Source: Linanthus parryae (taxonomy: Eukaryota > Streptophyta > Magnoliopsida > Ericales > Polemoniaceae). Taken from it: 64,000 bases of DNA. The notes under the pieces were generated by a model. It saw only the letters and a list, made by a program, of their open reading frames with translations, had not been told where the DNA came from and did no database searches. Location: positions 145,105,368 to 145,169,367 of the forward strand of contig JALGPY010000001.1 in the NCBI GenBank assembly GCA_023055425.1. Reading direction: 5' to 3'. The position numbers were made by a program, and so were the translations under genes. Of the stretch, positions 1 through 13,001 are shown in pieces (the stretch's first letter is position 1; each line of letters opens with the position of its first letter).

Positions 1-9
1 ACTGGAAAA

Positions 10-468
10 ATGTTTGAGCTTAACCCAAACCAGAGTGGGGGTATTTTGGGAAATGCGGAAATGGTTTTTGATCTTCTCAAAAACCTCGATATATCCGACG
101 CAGTTATTGAAAGCTCTGGAGACTCCTCGATGAAGCAGACGACTTTCTCTGAAAAGTTTGACAAGCCAGAGAAAGAAGAAATCCAATCGAACACCATGCG
201 TGAAGATCTTGCTCAGTCCATTGATGGAACGGATCTGGAGAATCAGAAAGACACAGTGCTAGAGATGGATCAGAGCCACTAAAGTATGTCAAAATCAAAG
301 TCCCATCTCTCCAAACTGAGTCGCCTCCAGAGAAAGAGAGTTACACCACGGTCAAAAGATCTGGAAAGGCAGAACAACTCAGGAAAGGTAGTTGGAAGAA
401 AAACTTCACCATCCCACATCCTTACACGAAAGATCAAACTCAACCCTCCCAACCCTCTCTTACTCTGA
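10..468 (+). pseudogene. LINE ORF1 C-terminal relic
   Basis: Two short frames (10-282 and 286-468) encode a hydrophilic, Ser/Glu/Lys-rich sequence with no domain I recognise. Position just upstream of the endonuclease of the same LINE suggests the low-complexity C-terminal tail of the ORF1 nucleic-acid-binding protein. Its DUF4283 and zinc-knuckle parts would lie outside the window. The assignment rests on position only. Confidence 0.5.
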
Positions 469-594
469 ACATAGATGGAGATCCTGGAGAAAAGGGAAGC
501 AATTGTGGAGTATGCTTCGATCATATCGAAGATGGAAGCCGAAACAGAGACGATGCAAGTACTGGGATTAATCTGGTGGAGATGAGAAGCCAAG

Positions 595-1889
595 TTGAAA
601 ATCAAAGCAGATTGGATGATGGACAAGGAAGTACGCTGGCATGCGATAGATATGGCGGAGATGAGGGACATGCTGATAGATCAAGAACTGCTATTGCGGA
701 TTGATCCCTTCTTCGCTGTGCCTCCTACCATCCCGGACGAGTTTTTTATGTCGATTAAAATTCAGGCGTGGAATTGCCGTGGTGCCGGTAATAGCACTTT
801 CGATAGTAATTTTGTTGATCTCCTGAGGAAACACAAGTTCCAGATTATCATTCTTCTTGAACCCAAAGTTCCTCTCTCCTCTAAGGGAAATTTCTTCAAC
901 AATCTGGGCTTCTTTGGAAATTCCTTTGTGGATCCAGTGGGATTTAAAGGAGGAATATGGTTGCTGTGGGATTCTAGAGAAGTTTCGGTCAATACCCAAT
1001 CTATGTCTGATCAAATGATTACTGCCACCATTAGCAGGAACAGATACAGAGAATGGGTTCTCGCTGCGGTTTATGGAAACCCTAACCCCAAGAAAAGGCA
1101 GGAGATGTGGGATCACTTGGATTCGCAAATTGGCGATTCGGACGATCCCTGGCTGTTAGCAGGGGATTTCAATGATTTCGCTGACTCTTCAGAGAAAAGA
1201 AGCTTCAATAGTTCAGACAATTCTAAAATAATTGATAAGTTCAATCAGAACCTCAATAAGTGCAACCTTATGGACCTTGGCTATCAAGCCCTAAGCTGAC
1301 TTGGACCAACAACAGGGAAGGTTTCGCTAACACGGCTGAACGCCTGGATCGAGCAGTTTGCAATCCGGAATGGAGAATGATGTTCCCTGAAGGGTTTGTG
1401 AGAAACCTCCCTCGAACCTATTCCGATCATGCCCCCATTCTTGTTAATATTGATGGTATGTGCACTACCTCTCGCTCCAATCGTCCCTTTAAATTCGAAG
1501 CTGCTTGGTTGTCTCACCCTGATTTTGATTATGTGATAAAAAAAAATTGGCCTAACAACCATTTTACCCATATTTGTGCTAAAAAGAAGCTATTGCTAAT
1601 ATTTTGGTTAGTTGGAATGCAAATACTTTTGGAAATATCTTCAAAAATAAACGTTGGATTTTGGGCAGACTTGAGGGTATCCAGAAGATACAAAGTAACT
1701 CCTTTTCTCATAGTCTTTTTTGTCTTGAAAATGAGCTCATTAAGAAATACAATACTATTCTCAATGAAGAGGAAATTTTTTGGTATCAAAAAGCTAAAGT
1801 TAACTGGTTTTGTAAGGGATATCGTAACACTAAGTTCTTTCATGTCTCGGCTATTGTCAAAAGAAAACGGAAAGATATCCGAGCTCTAA
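595..1889 (+). pseudogene. LINE ORF2 N-terminal part: APE-like endonuclease, frameshifted
   Basis: The likely ORF2 start is the internal Met at 748, just before the typical 'IQAWNCRGAG' opening of plant L1 endonucleases. Visible family motifs are LLEPK (metal-binding Glu), AVYGNPN, LLAGDFND (catalytic GDFN) and, after a frameshift near 1290, the RLDRAVCN and YSDHAPI blocks (catalytic SDH). A second frameshift lies near 1585; the sequence continues in the frame of 1604-1909 and stops at 1907-1909. In an active element the endonuclease nicks target DNA to prime reverse transcription. This copy cannot make it. Confidence 0.88.
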
Positions 1890-1939
1890 AAGATACGCTA
1901 GGAAACTAAATTGATGGTGATACTGATCTTAGGAATCAC

Positions 1940-4231
1940 ATGAATGACTATTTCATAAATTTGTTTACTCCTGACATTACTGATTTAGATCATGTTTTAA
2001 TTTTTGATTGGAATCACAGTTTGTCTCCTAAAATTTATGAATCTGTTGGTAAAGAGCTTTGTAATCCGGTTAGTCATGATGAGACGAAAAATGCCATTTG
2101 GTCCATGAAATCGTTTAAGTCTCCCGGAACAGATGGTTTCCAACCTATTTTCTATAAACATAGTTGGGATATCATTGGCAATGAGATTTGTGATTTTGTT
2201 GATAATTGTTTCACTACTTGTAGTATTCCGGATAATCTTAATAGAACTTTAATTTTTCTTATTCCTAAAGAAGGTAATCCGGAAAGTATTACAAAATTTA
2301 GACCGATTAGTCTTTGTAATACTCTGTATAAAGTTGTTACTAAAGTTGTAGTTGATCGTATTAGACCTTTACTCAATGATATTATTAGCCCCTTTCAAAG
2401 TAGCTTCATCCCGGGTAGGTCTACTATTGATAACTCCATTATTACTCAAGAGATTATTCACTCTCTTAAAAAAAGAAAAGGGAATGGGGGGGGGAATGGT
2501 CCTCAAGATTGATCTTGGAAAGGCCTACGATAGGCTGAGTTGGAAGTTTATAAGGGACACCCTCACTTGTTTCAATTTTCCGAAGGATTTAATTGATCTC
2601 ATTATGCACTGTATCACGAGTGTTAAATCTGCGGTCATCTGGAATGGGGAGGTGCTTGAGGAGTTCAAAAACGGGAGAGGGGTTCGTCAAGGCGACCCTC
2701 TCTCCCCGTACATCTTTGTCCTTTGTAAGGAAAGCCTTTCGCAAATGATAACTTATCTTGTTTCAGAGAAACTTTGGAAGGGTATAAGAACCTCCAAAGG
2801 TGACCCTATTATTTCTCACCTTTTTTATGCCGATGATATCATGCTGTTTGGCCAAGCAACTGTCAGTAATAGTCATATTATAAGACAAGTTCTTGACGAT
2901 TTTGCCAGTATTTCGGGTATGAAAGTGAACTTGAGCAAGTCCTTGTTGTTCTTTTCAAAAAATACTCCTAGAATTAGACAAAATGAGATTAAGAATATTT
3001 TGAATTTTACTATTAAAAAAGATTTGGGTAAGTATCTTGGTTTTAATCTCGTCCATGAGAGATTTAACAAAGATCATGTAAAGAACATTCTCATTAGACT
3101 TGAGAAAAAGCTCTCTGGCTGGAATGGCAGTCTCTTAACTCTTGCGGGAAGGATCACTCTCACCAAGAGCTCTCTTGCCACCCTTCCTGCCTATTCTATG
3201 CAGATCCTTCCCCTCCCGGTTGATACCTGTAACAACATTGATAAAATCTGTCGTAACTTTGTTTGGGGTGACACGGCTGACAAGAAAAAGATTCACTCGG
3301 TTAAATGGAACAGGATCTGCCTTCCTAAAGAGGTTGGGGGTTTGGGCCTTAAACAAGCTAAAATAGTCAATTTGGCCTTGCTTTCCAAACTCTCTTGGAA
3401 ACTGCTTTATGGTGAGGAAAGTTTGTGGAGCAAAGTTCTAAAAGCCAAGTATTTGAACGTTAATAATCTGTTTGTTGCTAATAGCAAGACTACTTGCTCT
3501 CCCACCTGGAGGGGCATTCTTAACACTATACATTTTATCTCTAAGAATGTTCGTTGGACTATTGGTAATGGTAATGATATTGACTTTTGGACCGCTGGTG
3601 GGTCGGTACGGGCCCTCTTGCGGTCAAGTATCCTACACACCAAACTGACCAGTTTACCCCGGTTTCGAACTTTCTTGACCATCCTTTTCGGTGGAATTTC
3701 TCCAAACTGGAGGAGGTGGTTGATTATAGTGATACTATTTTGATCAGTGGGATTAAAATCCCAAATCAGGGAAGTTTTTTTAGGGATGCTCCCTACTGGA
3801 ATGGCAACAATAAAGGGGACTTTTCGGTCTCCGCTGCTTATAAAAGTATCAGTCTTGATTGTAACCCTGAAAAAGGGGATTTTGACAGTGATTGGATCAG
3901 GCTGTGGAAACTAAAAATCCCAGCCAAGTTGATCACCTTTCTTTGGACTGTGATGCATGGTAAAACTATGACCAATGCGCATAGAAAGAGAAGGGGTTTC
4001 ACTAACTCTGATTGTTGTCCTCTTTGTACTTTTGGTTTGGAGGATTTAAACCATCTTTTTAGGAGCTGCCCGTTTGCTATTGAGATTTGGGAGGGAGTGG
4101 GAGGCACTAGTTGGTCTCTCTCTGACTCCCTGCAAAATATGAAAGGTTGGATACATGGAAATATCATGAGTAGACAAACGGCTCCTCGGTTGTTATTGTT
4201 ATGTGGTTCATTTGGTGTAGAAGGAACTTAA
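1940..4231 (+). pseudogene. LINE ORF2 reverse transcriptase and zf-RVT domain, frameshifted
   Basis: The first frame (1940-2512) holds the SPGTDGF, LIPKEG, FRPISLCN and FIPGRSTIDN motifs of non-LTR reverse transcriptase. A poly-G tract at about 2486-2494 shifts the frame. The second frame (2352-3743) then gives KIDLGKAYDR, the GVRQGDPLSP block and the catalytic FYADD motif near 2826-2840. Another shift near 3590 leads into the frame 3587-4231 with the zf-RVT domain: WKLKIPAKL, then a cysteine/histidine cluster with CPLC and HLFRSCP. At least two shifts inside the polymerase mean no full protein is possible. Confidence 0.92.
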
Positions 4232-4374
4232 AAGTTTTTTAAAATGAACTGGAAACGAAAGAGATTTGTATCCGGAAAATTTTACGCTTTGAGAAGACTA
4301 ATCACGAAGCCTTCTCAAACCCTAATTCTTTCATTTCCTCAAATCCTTATTGTGTTAGAAATAATTCCCTTTGG

Positions 4375-4866
4375 GTGCTCCCTTGTGCAGATTCCTTTAA
4401 AATTAACATTGACGGATGTGCAAGAGGGAACCCGGGTACGGCAGGAATTGGAGGAGTCATCAGGGATAAGAAAGGCAAGTGGATTATGGGTTTCTACGGA
4501 AAACTGGAGGATTGTACGAGTCTGGAAGCTGAAGTTTGGGCAACCATTAGGGCTATTGCAATTGCACAACAAATAGGATGGAGAAAATACATGATCGAGA
4601 CTGATAGCCATGACAATGTCTATATTTTCAAGGAGCTAATCTATGGCCCCATAACTCTTCGTAATCAAATTGAGGAGGCCATCCATCTGTTGAAGAGCCA
4701 CGAAGGAGAGATTAGTCATGTTTCGAGAGAAGCAAATGAGGTAGCCGATGCACTTGCAAACCTTGGTACGGAGCAACATCTCCAGATCTGCCTGCTGGAT
4801 GAGGCACCTGACTGCGTTAAGGGCCTCCTCATCGCGGATTTGCTTGGAATGGGCAGTTTCTTCTAG
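4375..4866 (+). pseudogene. LINE ORF2 C-terminal RNase H domain
   Basis: This frame encodes an RVT_3-type RNase H with all four acidic residues visible in order: INIDGCARGN (Asp), LEAEVWA (Glu), IETDSHD (Asp) and REANEVADALA (Asp). The domain degrades RNA in RNA:DNA hybrids and is a common C-terminal acquisition of plant L1 elements. The domain itself is uninterrupted, but a frameshift near 4200-4230 separates it from the zf-RVT frame. Confidence 0.9.
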
Positions 4867-4990
4867 CTTCACTGACCATCTAGATCGGGGTTTTTAGTTT
4901 GGCTTTTAGCTTTTTACCTTTCCTTTGTAATTTGTTCTCATTTTCCGAATCATCGAAAAAAAATCAAGTTTTTTTTTTTGTTTTTTTAAA

Positions 4991-5280
4991 TATAGATTAC
5001 CAGTGCTGGTTTTCACCATATTTCAGTTAACCTTTTCACTTGTTAATTATATACGACTTTTTAGTTTGTTATTTTATTTCTTAGAATTGAGCAACTAATT
5101 TGAGAATTTCTCAAAAACAAAGACAGGAAAGATGAATATAACTGTAGTAATACATATTTGTGTCATAAAATATTGAGAAATAACCCTCATACTGTGTTAA
5201 CTGGGCAGACATTGTGCACCAATATTTTTGTTTTATTGACATCGTGTCCTAAAGGTTTGATAGTCAAAAGTTCTAAATAA
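4991..5280. other. AT-rich spacer, no gene recognised
   Basis: AT-rich sequence between the LINE 3' end and a minus-strand SINE. No coding potential and no repeat structure that I can support. Confidence 0.5.
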
Positions 5281-5281
5281 T

Positions 5282-5390
5282 GTTTTTTTTTTGAGATTTT
5301 TTTTTGTTGTCAATGGGGTTTGAACCCGAGACCTCATAATCCGAGACCTCATGCAGGGCGTATAACACTCTACCATTAGAGCTTGTTTTG
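5282..5390 (-). mobile_element. tRNA-derived SINE, minus strand
   Basis: On the minus strand there is an RNA polymerase III type 2 promoter layout. A box A-like stretch (about 5366-5384, CTCTAATGGTAGAGTG) is followed by a box B-like GGTCTCGGGTTCAAACCCC (5315-5333) and an A-rich tail with AATCTCAAAAAA (5282-5306). Between the boxes a 12-bp piece (CCGAGACCTCAT) is duplicated. The box and tail sequences match the plus-strand copy near 38000. There is no tRNA cloverleaf, so I call it a SINE, not a tRNA gene. Confidence 0.6.
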
Positions 5391-5548
5391 TTTGACTTTT
5401 ATGCGCATTTTAATGTGTCACAAAGTAATTATTTTGCAAAGGACTTCTAAGATGACGTGGTGCTACCTTTATAAAAAAAATGTACTAATTTTTGTTTTTT
5501 TTTTGAGAAAAATGTACTATTTAATTGCATATATACATTTGGTAATTA

Positions 5549-5715
5549 TTAAAGTGAAGTTCAACGTAAATAGAGAGTTATGGTAATGAGAGCTTCGTTT
5601 GACTTGGAGTATATTTGATATATATTAAAAACAGAAAAAATAGTAAAACAAACATGCTAACAAACACGCTAAAAATACAAAATCGAGAAACTGGTTTATA
5701 TGTGTTTACAAAATG
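5549..5715 (+). repeat. Dispersed repeat, copy 1 (partner at 15252-15415)
   Basis: About 165 bp are closely similar, in the same orientation, to 15252-15415 (shared stretches such as TAGTAAAACAAACA and CTAACAAACACG). The two copies lie just outside the composite LINE/gypsy block. They are far too long for a target-site duplication. They may be two copies of a non-autonomous DNA element or an older tandem duplication split by the LINE. Confidence 0.65.
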
Positions 5716-5863
5716 CTATCTCTGTTTCTTCTCTTTCAATAGTGGTTGACTTTTTTACGCGTAACTGGCTCACTTTGACTCGGTGATTTGGATGGCAAGA
5801 CGATATAATTTTTTGGCAATTTTTTCATAGTATTGTAGAGTAAAATTTACTCTACCAGATCAT

Positions 5864-5983
5864 GCAAAGATTTCCAAATTCGTGTTTAATATCCTAAATG
5901 GTAATAAGGTATTGAGAGAATTTAATTTCACCCTCATAGCTTTGATACCCAAGGTCAAACAACCCATGAGCCCGGCCGACTTC
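5864..5983 (+). pseudogene. LINE-2 reverse transcriptase fragment (left part)
   Basis: A 40-codon open stretch on + encodes the segment before the RT core, ending with the conserved IALIPKVKQPMSPADF block. It stops abruptly at 5983, where LTR sequence begins. The right part of a similar + strand LINE resumes at 13193. About 200 residues of RT (including the GxxxAYDR and GLRQGDP regions) are missing in between. The simplest reading is one LINE interrupted by the gypsy element, with a later deletion at the left junction. Confidence 0.75.
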
Positions 5984-6403
5984 CCGCTACCCCATAATCC
6001 ATCTCCTAAGACCTGCGGGGGAAAGAAACAAAGACCGCAGTTTTTCTAAAGTCAGCAATGAAATACTGAGTAAGTAAACACCCAAGCTTGTAAACAGATT
6101 ATGAGGCATATTTTTTCAAAAACAATCATAAATGGGAATGAACAATCACTGAATAAATCCTTGAAGAATAAAGTATGAATACTGAAACACGTATGAAATT
6201 CTCTTTCTTCTTATCTTGCATATCAATCCTTCTCTTGTATCTCAAACGGGGAATATTATTCCCAATCTATCTCTTCTTTCCTTTCATATCTCCAACGGGG
6301 AATATCATTCCCAATCTATCTCTTCTTTCTTTTCATAAAAATCTCTTTCTCAAAGAGCTTCATATTATTAATTTGTTGATACGGGGAAGATCTACTTTCA
6401 CTA
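5984..6403 (-). repeat. Truncated 3' LTR fragment of the gypsy element
   Basis: Near-identical to 10087-10495 inside the complete LTR, including the tandem 'ACGGGGAATAT...CCCAATCTATCTCTTC' motif. This copy keeps an extra tandem unit. The left edge is fused to LINE sequence and the right edge to integrase coding sequence. Both LTR ends are therefore deleted. Confidence 0.88.
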
Positions 6404-6650
6404 GCTTAACGCTCTTCGTACGTGTGTCTCTTGTCTTAGCATCGAGGATCTTGACATGATGCTCTTCATATGTCAAAGACGGGTCTAACTCAATTGGTTT
6501 GGGGTCCAACACGTGGGATGGGTCAGGTACATACTTATTTATTTGCGGCTCGTGAAAGATATTGTATACCCGTCCGAGATACGAAGGTAGGTCTTGTCGG
6601 TATGCAACTTCTCCAATTCTCTCCAGAATGTCATATGGCCCGATGTAACC
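6404..6650 (-). pseudogene. Gypsy integrase C-terminal relic
   Basis: The minus strand of this stretch encodes the conserved end of Ty3/gypsy integrase. It starts with GYIGPYDILERIGEVAYR, continues through LPSYLGRVYNIFHEPQI and ends with LDPSLTYEEHHVKILD. The GPY/F module (G-x-G-P-Y followed by the V/IFHVS-like block) is clear. The usual closing 'VKVxW' block and the polypurine tract are missing, because the LTR fragment begins at once. Confidence 0.82.
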
Positions 6651-9600
6651 ATTAGTACATTAGCAGACACAGAGCACTTAAATTATCACAACAAATTTTT
6701 TAGGAGATATCATTTAAGACTTCAAATGACACGGTTCTTCTTAGGATTGAGATTCAGACAACTCTTGTGAACCATGACTTAAACCCGAGTGAAAAGCTAC
6801 AAATCATTACTTTAATGACAAGAATTCAATTAAGGATCATAAACGCCATAAGAAAGAAAGCTTAAGCTATCATCGGGTTACATAACTCCAAACATCTCGT
6901 AAAGGCTTATCAGTTCGCAATCTACTGAGAATTCTTGACCATACCATTATCTAAACTTTAAATTTCCTCCGCCATTCTTTGCTAGAAGATCCTCTCGACT
7001 TAACATTTGTTTGCGTGATATTTGGGTCGATTTTCCTAGGTTAGCGGGTGCCCAACTGTCTAGATTACTTACTTTAGGTTCTCTTGTTTGTGGCATCAAA
7101 AGGGCCTGTTTGCCATGTCGATGTTGTCAAAGATATCATTTCCTTTAGATCGAATTCTAGTTACCCCCTACAAGTCACTTTATGGCAAGCTGGCTCTAAT
7201 TCAGGTTATCTCCTTATTTCATCTGTATTACTAGAAGCTTTAACTGTCTCTTATGATTTCTATCACTGATAAGGATGTCTTATTCATGACTCTTTATGGA
7301 GTTGTAAACGTGTGATCTACCAGTCTTGCTCTCTACGCCATAACTTATTCCATCTCCTAATATATAGCATACAATACAACACATAACATATAATGTGCAT
7401 ATAAGCATGTAATGTGGCACGTGGAACATATCCGCTGCTAAAAAAAGATTTTCACGCAAGTTTTCTACTATACATCTTTCCTCTTCCTTGAAAAATAACT
7501 TTGACCCAAATTGGGCAATCAAGTCTGTGATTCTACTACGTTGTCATGTCAAATTCTTAAATCAATTTCACTGAGCAAGCCTGCCTGGCGATCACAATAT
7601 CATGATCTTAATAATATGTCATTATACTTCTCATCATATCATTGCCTTTCATCAAATATTCATACTAGCACATAATCGTATACATCTCATATCATATATT
7701 GCCAAGTCATGTGTAAACGTCTTGTGGAAAGTTGAATATTCGAGCTAGTAGATATTTTTAACTTTATGGCTGATCGTTTGTGCAAATTTCTTACTAAACT
7801 GTCTATTTTTAAAGTTTATAACTATGTCTTAAGACCATATTTGGGGCATAATTTCTCATGATAGGTTCTTCTATAAGTCTAGTACTAGGGAATACCAGGG
7901 ATAATTTTATTAACCAATTGTTTGCTCATTAGAGATTTCCTATTTCATCCATGTGATCATAACCCATACGCTTTCACCTAGTGTTTTAATTAAATCCTAA
8001 ATGATGATTTTAATTCATGACCCTTCTTAGTCTGAATTTATCACTTGACTTGTAATCGTGGATTCACAATAATTTAATCAAATAAATTGAAACAATGACT
8101 GACATCATGCCGATATCCGAACAAATCTACAAATGTAAAGCTATAATACGCCTCCAGTTCCTATAAGAAAACCAAACTTTTACTAACATTTTCTTTCTTA
8201 TAAACTGATACGATCATCTCCATAAAGGGGGTACCACACCACCTAAGCTAAACATCGCGATATTGAAGAACGTACAGCATTTCCCCCTAGCTTAACGAAC
8301 CGTTAGAACCTCAAAATGGCATGCGTGTAGCATTAAATTCTCAAAAATAATCCACATATCTTAATTGTAAACAAAACATCGTAACAATACTCCAAGTATT
8401 TCTGAGGTAGTTAAGCAATATAAAAAGCTTCTAAAATTTATCTTAATAGAAAAATAACTCCCGAGTCATCACTATGAAATAATATATTCCAAATGCGGAC
8501 TTTTAAAATCTGAGTTAAAACCTTGAACTAATCTTCAGGCCAAACTTTAACATTAAGATAACACCAAATATGAAACTTTGGAATAAATCTATCTAGGTCT
8601 GTCGTGTGGAACATCCAAGTGTTGTAGACGATCATTATTGAACCAACAATACTTATTTCAAATTTTAAATATTATTCTTTTCGAGTGAGTACTATATCTC
8701 CAAAAGTAAGACATTACCAAGTAGACACCCTGATCCTCAAGCAATATTAAGGTAACCAGACTCCACGAAAAACGCCTATGATAGCTAGATATCATAGATT
8801 CCCCCAAAATTATTTATGTCGGATTAGTCTAGATTTGCCTCCCGGTACAATTCATGAGCGAGTATAATCGAGTCAACCATCAAAATTATCCAATGACTAA
8901 GACTGTCAGATTATAGTTAAAATGCGTCGTAAGCTTGAAAAGTTGAGTTCATAATTCTTCTTCTTAGGCGTGGGTGGGTGGGAGCTTCCTCGACCCTTCC
9001 TAAGATAATTCGATTTAATCATCAGAAATACTTCCTCCTTGACCCCTAAATCTGAGTTATTATCCCGACCAATTCCTCGAATACGTCGCCAAATTCTTCG
9101 CGAATCTAGTTAATGAAACTAGGGTTCACACGTTAAATATCTTAGCATTCTTATTACATCTTTTAAGCCCAAGTCTCCTTTGGTAGAAATTCGAAACTAC
9201 TTTTACAATTCTAATAAGAGTCACATAGCCTAGCATCGTTACTATCGAACAAATATTTACCCCATGTAGTTGTCGTTCTAAGCCGTCTGTTCATGTGAAC
9301 CTTCCTAGTGTAGTACTTTAGTAGTCAATTAATCACATTTCTAGGCCATGACCTATGCTCTCATGCACAATTATTAATTTAAGTATCTCATACAAAGTGA
9401 CATCTATTACACAGAGATAAAAGCATGAACCATATAAAATTCCTCGGTTATACTCATGAAACTCATATTCTCAAATTAATCAGTATATTAGCCATAATCC
9501 ATAATCTAGTCCCATATCTCATAATCATTATTCTCTATTATCGGAGTAACACTTGTCGTTGATACTCATATAACTCGTCTCCTCAGATAGGACAACACAA

Positions 9601-9850
9601 TTCACAATATAAAATCTAATTACTGTAATCCATCCTTCTCATTTTCCATCACATAACATTTGTAAATCAATTTATCACGAATGAATTTCTCAAATCAGAC
9701 CAAATAATAGTATCAAGGATGAGGGTGGGTGGGACATAGTATACTAACACTTAAGCTACCCATAACCCAAATCGGCTTTTCCAATTTTAATAATCTTGTC
9801 CTATGTCCATTTTAAGTTACCCTACAGGTTTAATTCCCCTTTTGGATTCC
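6651..9850 (-). other. Degenerate interior of the gypsy element
   Basis: AT-rich sequence between the integrase relic and the primer-binding site. It should derive from gag-pol, but I could not recognise protease, RT or gag motifs in either strand. The many C-to-T and G-to-A type stops expected from decay of methylated DNA may explain this. The short open frames here (for example 7084-7269 and 7280-7522) resemble no known protein. Confidence 0.55.
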
Positions 9851-9852
9851 CT

Positions 9853-9864
9853 GCTCTGATACCA
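9853..9864 (-). promoter_or_regulatory. Primer-binding site for initiator tRNA-Met
   Basis: The minus strand reads TGGTATCAGAGC, the standard plant LTR-retrotransposon site complementary to the 3' end of initiator methionine tRNA. It is two bases from the LTR edge at 9867. It fixes both the strand and the LTR boundary. Confidence 0.88.
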
Positions 9865-11789
9865 CCTGCAACACCCCTCGTTCCCAAGCTTTCCGTTCCG
9901 GACCGGAGAGCCTAGGAGGGTGCTACTCAAAATGAAGTGGCGGAAATCGAGAACAAACACTGTCATAGTTATCTATTACATACTTTAGAACAAACTTACA
10001 TTAACTTGTACATTAAACAAAAGATCCATGTTGTCTAGAGTTCATCTTTACTAAGCGTGCGGAAAATATTAAATGAATGTCGAATCCCGCTACCCCATAA
10101 TCCAGCTCCTAAGACCTGCGGGGGAAAGAAACAAAGACCGCAGTTTTTCTAAAGTCAGCAATAAAATACTGAGTAAGTAAACACCAAGCTTGTAAACAGA
10201 TTATGAGGCATATTCTTTCAAAAACAATCATAAATGGGAATGAACAATCACTGAATAAATCCTTGAAGAATAAAGTATGAATACTGAAACACGTATGAAA
10301 TTCTCTTTCTTTTTATCTTGCAAATCAATCCTTCTCTTGTATCTCAAACGGGGATCTATCTCTTCTTTCCTTTCATATCTCCAACGGGGAATATCATTCC
10401 CAATCTATCTCTTCTTTCTTTTCATAAAAATCTCTTTCTTAAAGAGCTTCATATTATTAATTTGTTGATACGGGGAAGATCTACTTTCACTAAGCTACCA
10501 AGACCTTAAGTGTCGGCACCCACCTAAGACTCCTCGCGGCCAGAGAGGTGAGTACATGGAGCGACCCGGCAGGTTGCGACCGGGTTAAAATAATACGGGT
10601 CGAGTGGACGAAGCCAACCCGACCAATCTAATCACAGGCCGAGTGACCGAAGTCAACATCGACAATAATAACGATCCCCGCACAACTCTTTCCACTTTAC
10701 GTTATTATCGGATTATTATTCTCGTGTGACATTATCAAAAAATTTATCTCAAAAAGTAATCAATCTCAAGTAAAGCATGTAAGTCATAAACACATTTTCA
10801 GACATATATAAAATCATATTTCGACACGAAAGAAGCTAGGGCACGCTAGACTTGGCATGTTTACTCACCTCAACAACACGGCAATAGCACGTAAGCTCTT
10901 ACAGGTAGACGTAGCCCTCGTCTACAAATTTGTCACCTACAAATTTATAATTTCTAATTAATCGAGAGTCTTAGTATCACGTACTATGCAAGTGGCGACG
11001 TGAGAAAGTACAATTTAATTTAATATGACGTCTAAATCTTTATTTGTTGCTATAATTGTCAAGAGTTTGCTAGTTTACAATAATCATACCCTCAAATTAT
11101 AATTATCTAATATTACTACTCAATTTTACAAATAATACACTTGTATTTTGAATAGTGAGAAAATAATATATGTACTTTTAGAATTTCCCTAAGTACAAAC
11201 TCTTACTATAGGAAAATACTAGCTTAGAATTTATCGCAAAGAATCACATTTTATTCTTAATATTATAGCAATTATATTTAACTTTTCTAGAATAAATTAT
11301 TTATATCAATTAAATTGTTTAATTAGTGAGATTAACTATTGGGAATATATTCTTAATAGTAAAGTAAAAAGACTAGATACTGACTTGTTTAGGAGATGAT
11401 ATCGTAAAATATTTTATTAAGAAAGGAAGTGTGTTTTAATATCTACTTATAAGTATGAGAAATAATTATCTTAAATTTTAGATAAAAATATTAATTAAAG
11501 AAAATATTCATATATTTCTCAAATTACTTCATAACTTATTTTATTCTAAAACGATATTTTATATAATTAATTTATTTAAAATGTTAACTTACAAGATTTT
11601 GAGATTAACTAATTAAGTAAAACCGATATTGATTATTGAATAAATGTGCTCAATGTACTAAACAACTCTAGTTTACTTTATAACAACTATTTATTGTAAA
11701 ATTTCATTACCCAAGTTATTTATATATATCTAAATAATAATCAGAAGTTTAGAAATCAACTTTAAATCCAAATTTCATATCTTTATTTT

Positions 11790-11811
11790 CACATATATAT
11801 ATATATATATG

Positions 11812-11854
<43 letters not shown>
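11790..11854. repeat. AT/AC microsatellite
   Basis: An (AT)n tract passes into about 20 AC dinucleotides, inside the gypsy LTR. Confidence 0.95.
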
Positions 11855-11856
<2 letters not shown>

Positions 11857-12901
11857 ATGTAAATAACGTTTCGTTAAAAGAAATTAAATAACACCTCCTT
11901 CAAAATTAATAGTTTCAGATGCCACAATACATAGCCACAGATTTTCAGATTGTGCACCAAGTACCCCTCTCTACTTACACCCAGTTTATATAAAAGACAC
12001 TTTCACCCCCTTAACAAATTCATCGATCAAAGCATGGATCCGCGACTCAAGTAGTGATTTGGATTGCATAAAACGATTAATTAGAGTATTTAGAGTGTAC
12101 CCACACCAAAATCGCTGAAAACGGTCAAGAATTGCGTCGGTTCTAGCTCGCCGTCGAGGTCGCCGGAGATGGTGCTTCGCCGTTCCTTCCCCGTTCAGTT
12201 ATGGGCTCGGCTGAGGTCTCCTATAGCCTCGTCGGACCTTCTAGCTTCGAGGGAGATGGATGGGTGGAGGTGGGTGTCTCTGTTTTGTGTTGGCGGAAGA
12301 GTTCGCAAGAAAAAATGGTGGACGGCGGCGTGGCCTTCGGCTTCTGTTACTGCTGCCTCTTTGCTGCCTTGTCTGACTATTAGGTCGCTAGAAATTGGGG
12401 ACTAAGGCTGAGAGTCGAGGGGGAAAACAGAGAGAAGAATAGGTGGTGGTGGTGGTTGTTCCTCGATGGGTTTCCCGTCGGGGCTTTCCGGCGGTGGTGG
12501 TGGTGTGGCCTAAGGCCACTGCTGTTGTGGCTTCTGCTGGACAGAGAGGGAAGGCAGGGGCAGAGAGAGAGGGAGATAGAGTGAGCTGAGAGGGAGAGTC
12601 TCTGGTGGTTGGTGGCGGTGTCGTCGCCGTCGGGGAAGGCAGCGGTGAAGCCGCTGCTGCTGCTTCCTCTGTTTTTCGCCGGCAGAACAGGGGAGAGGGA
12701 GAGAGAGAGACTGAGAGGTGGAGGAGGAAGTCGTGGTGGCAGTGGGGGTGTTGCCGGTGGAGGTGGCGATGGTGTTGGTGGTGGTGACGGGTGAGGAGGA
12801 AGAAGAAGTTTAAGAAGGAGAAGAAGGGAGGAAGAAGACAAAAATCTTATTTTTTGGGAGAATTCTCAGCAGTCATGTCGTGCAAGTGGGAGAAGCTCTC
12901 C

Positions 12902-13001
<100 letters not shown>

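Larger units (their letters stand above)
1..4990 (+). mobile_element. LINE-1 of this window: degenerate L1-type non-LTR retrotransposon, 5' end outside window
   Basis: Seen: the relics run in the usual order for plant L1 elements with a C-terminal RNase H. They are an acidic ORF1 tail (10-470), an APE-type endonuclease (750-1460), reverse transcriptase (1940-3300), a zinc-binding zf-RVT domain (3800-4120) and RNase H (4390-4760). An AT-rich 3' UTR ends in an A-run near 4956-4963 and a T-rich stretch to 4990. The reading frame is broken several times, so the copy is dead. The 5' end and its target-site duplication lie left of the window, so insertion boundaries cannot be checked. Confidence 0.93.

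Noticed and set aside
6175..6459. ORFs repeated at 6175-6459 and 10277-10509
   Set aside because: They are two copies of the same LTR piece; the frames are not conserved between them.
12380..12841. 153-residue minus-strand ORF rich in Pro, Ser, Leu and His
   Set aside because: It lies wholly inside the gypsy LTR, is low complexity (CT- and GGT-rich DNA) and has no family resemblance.
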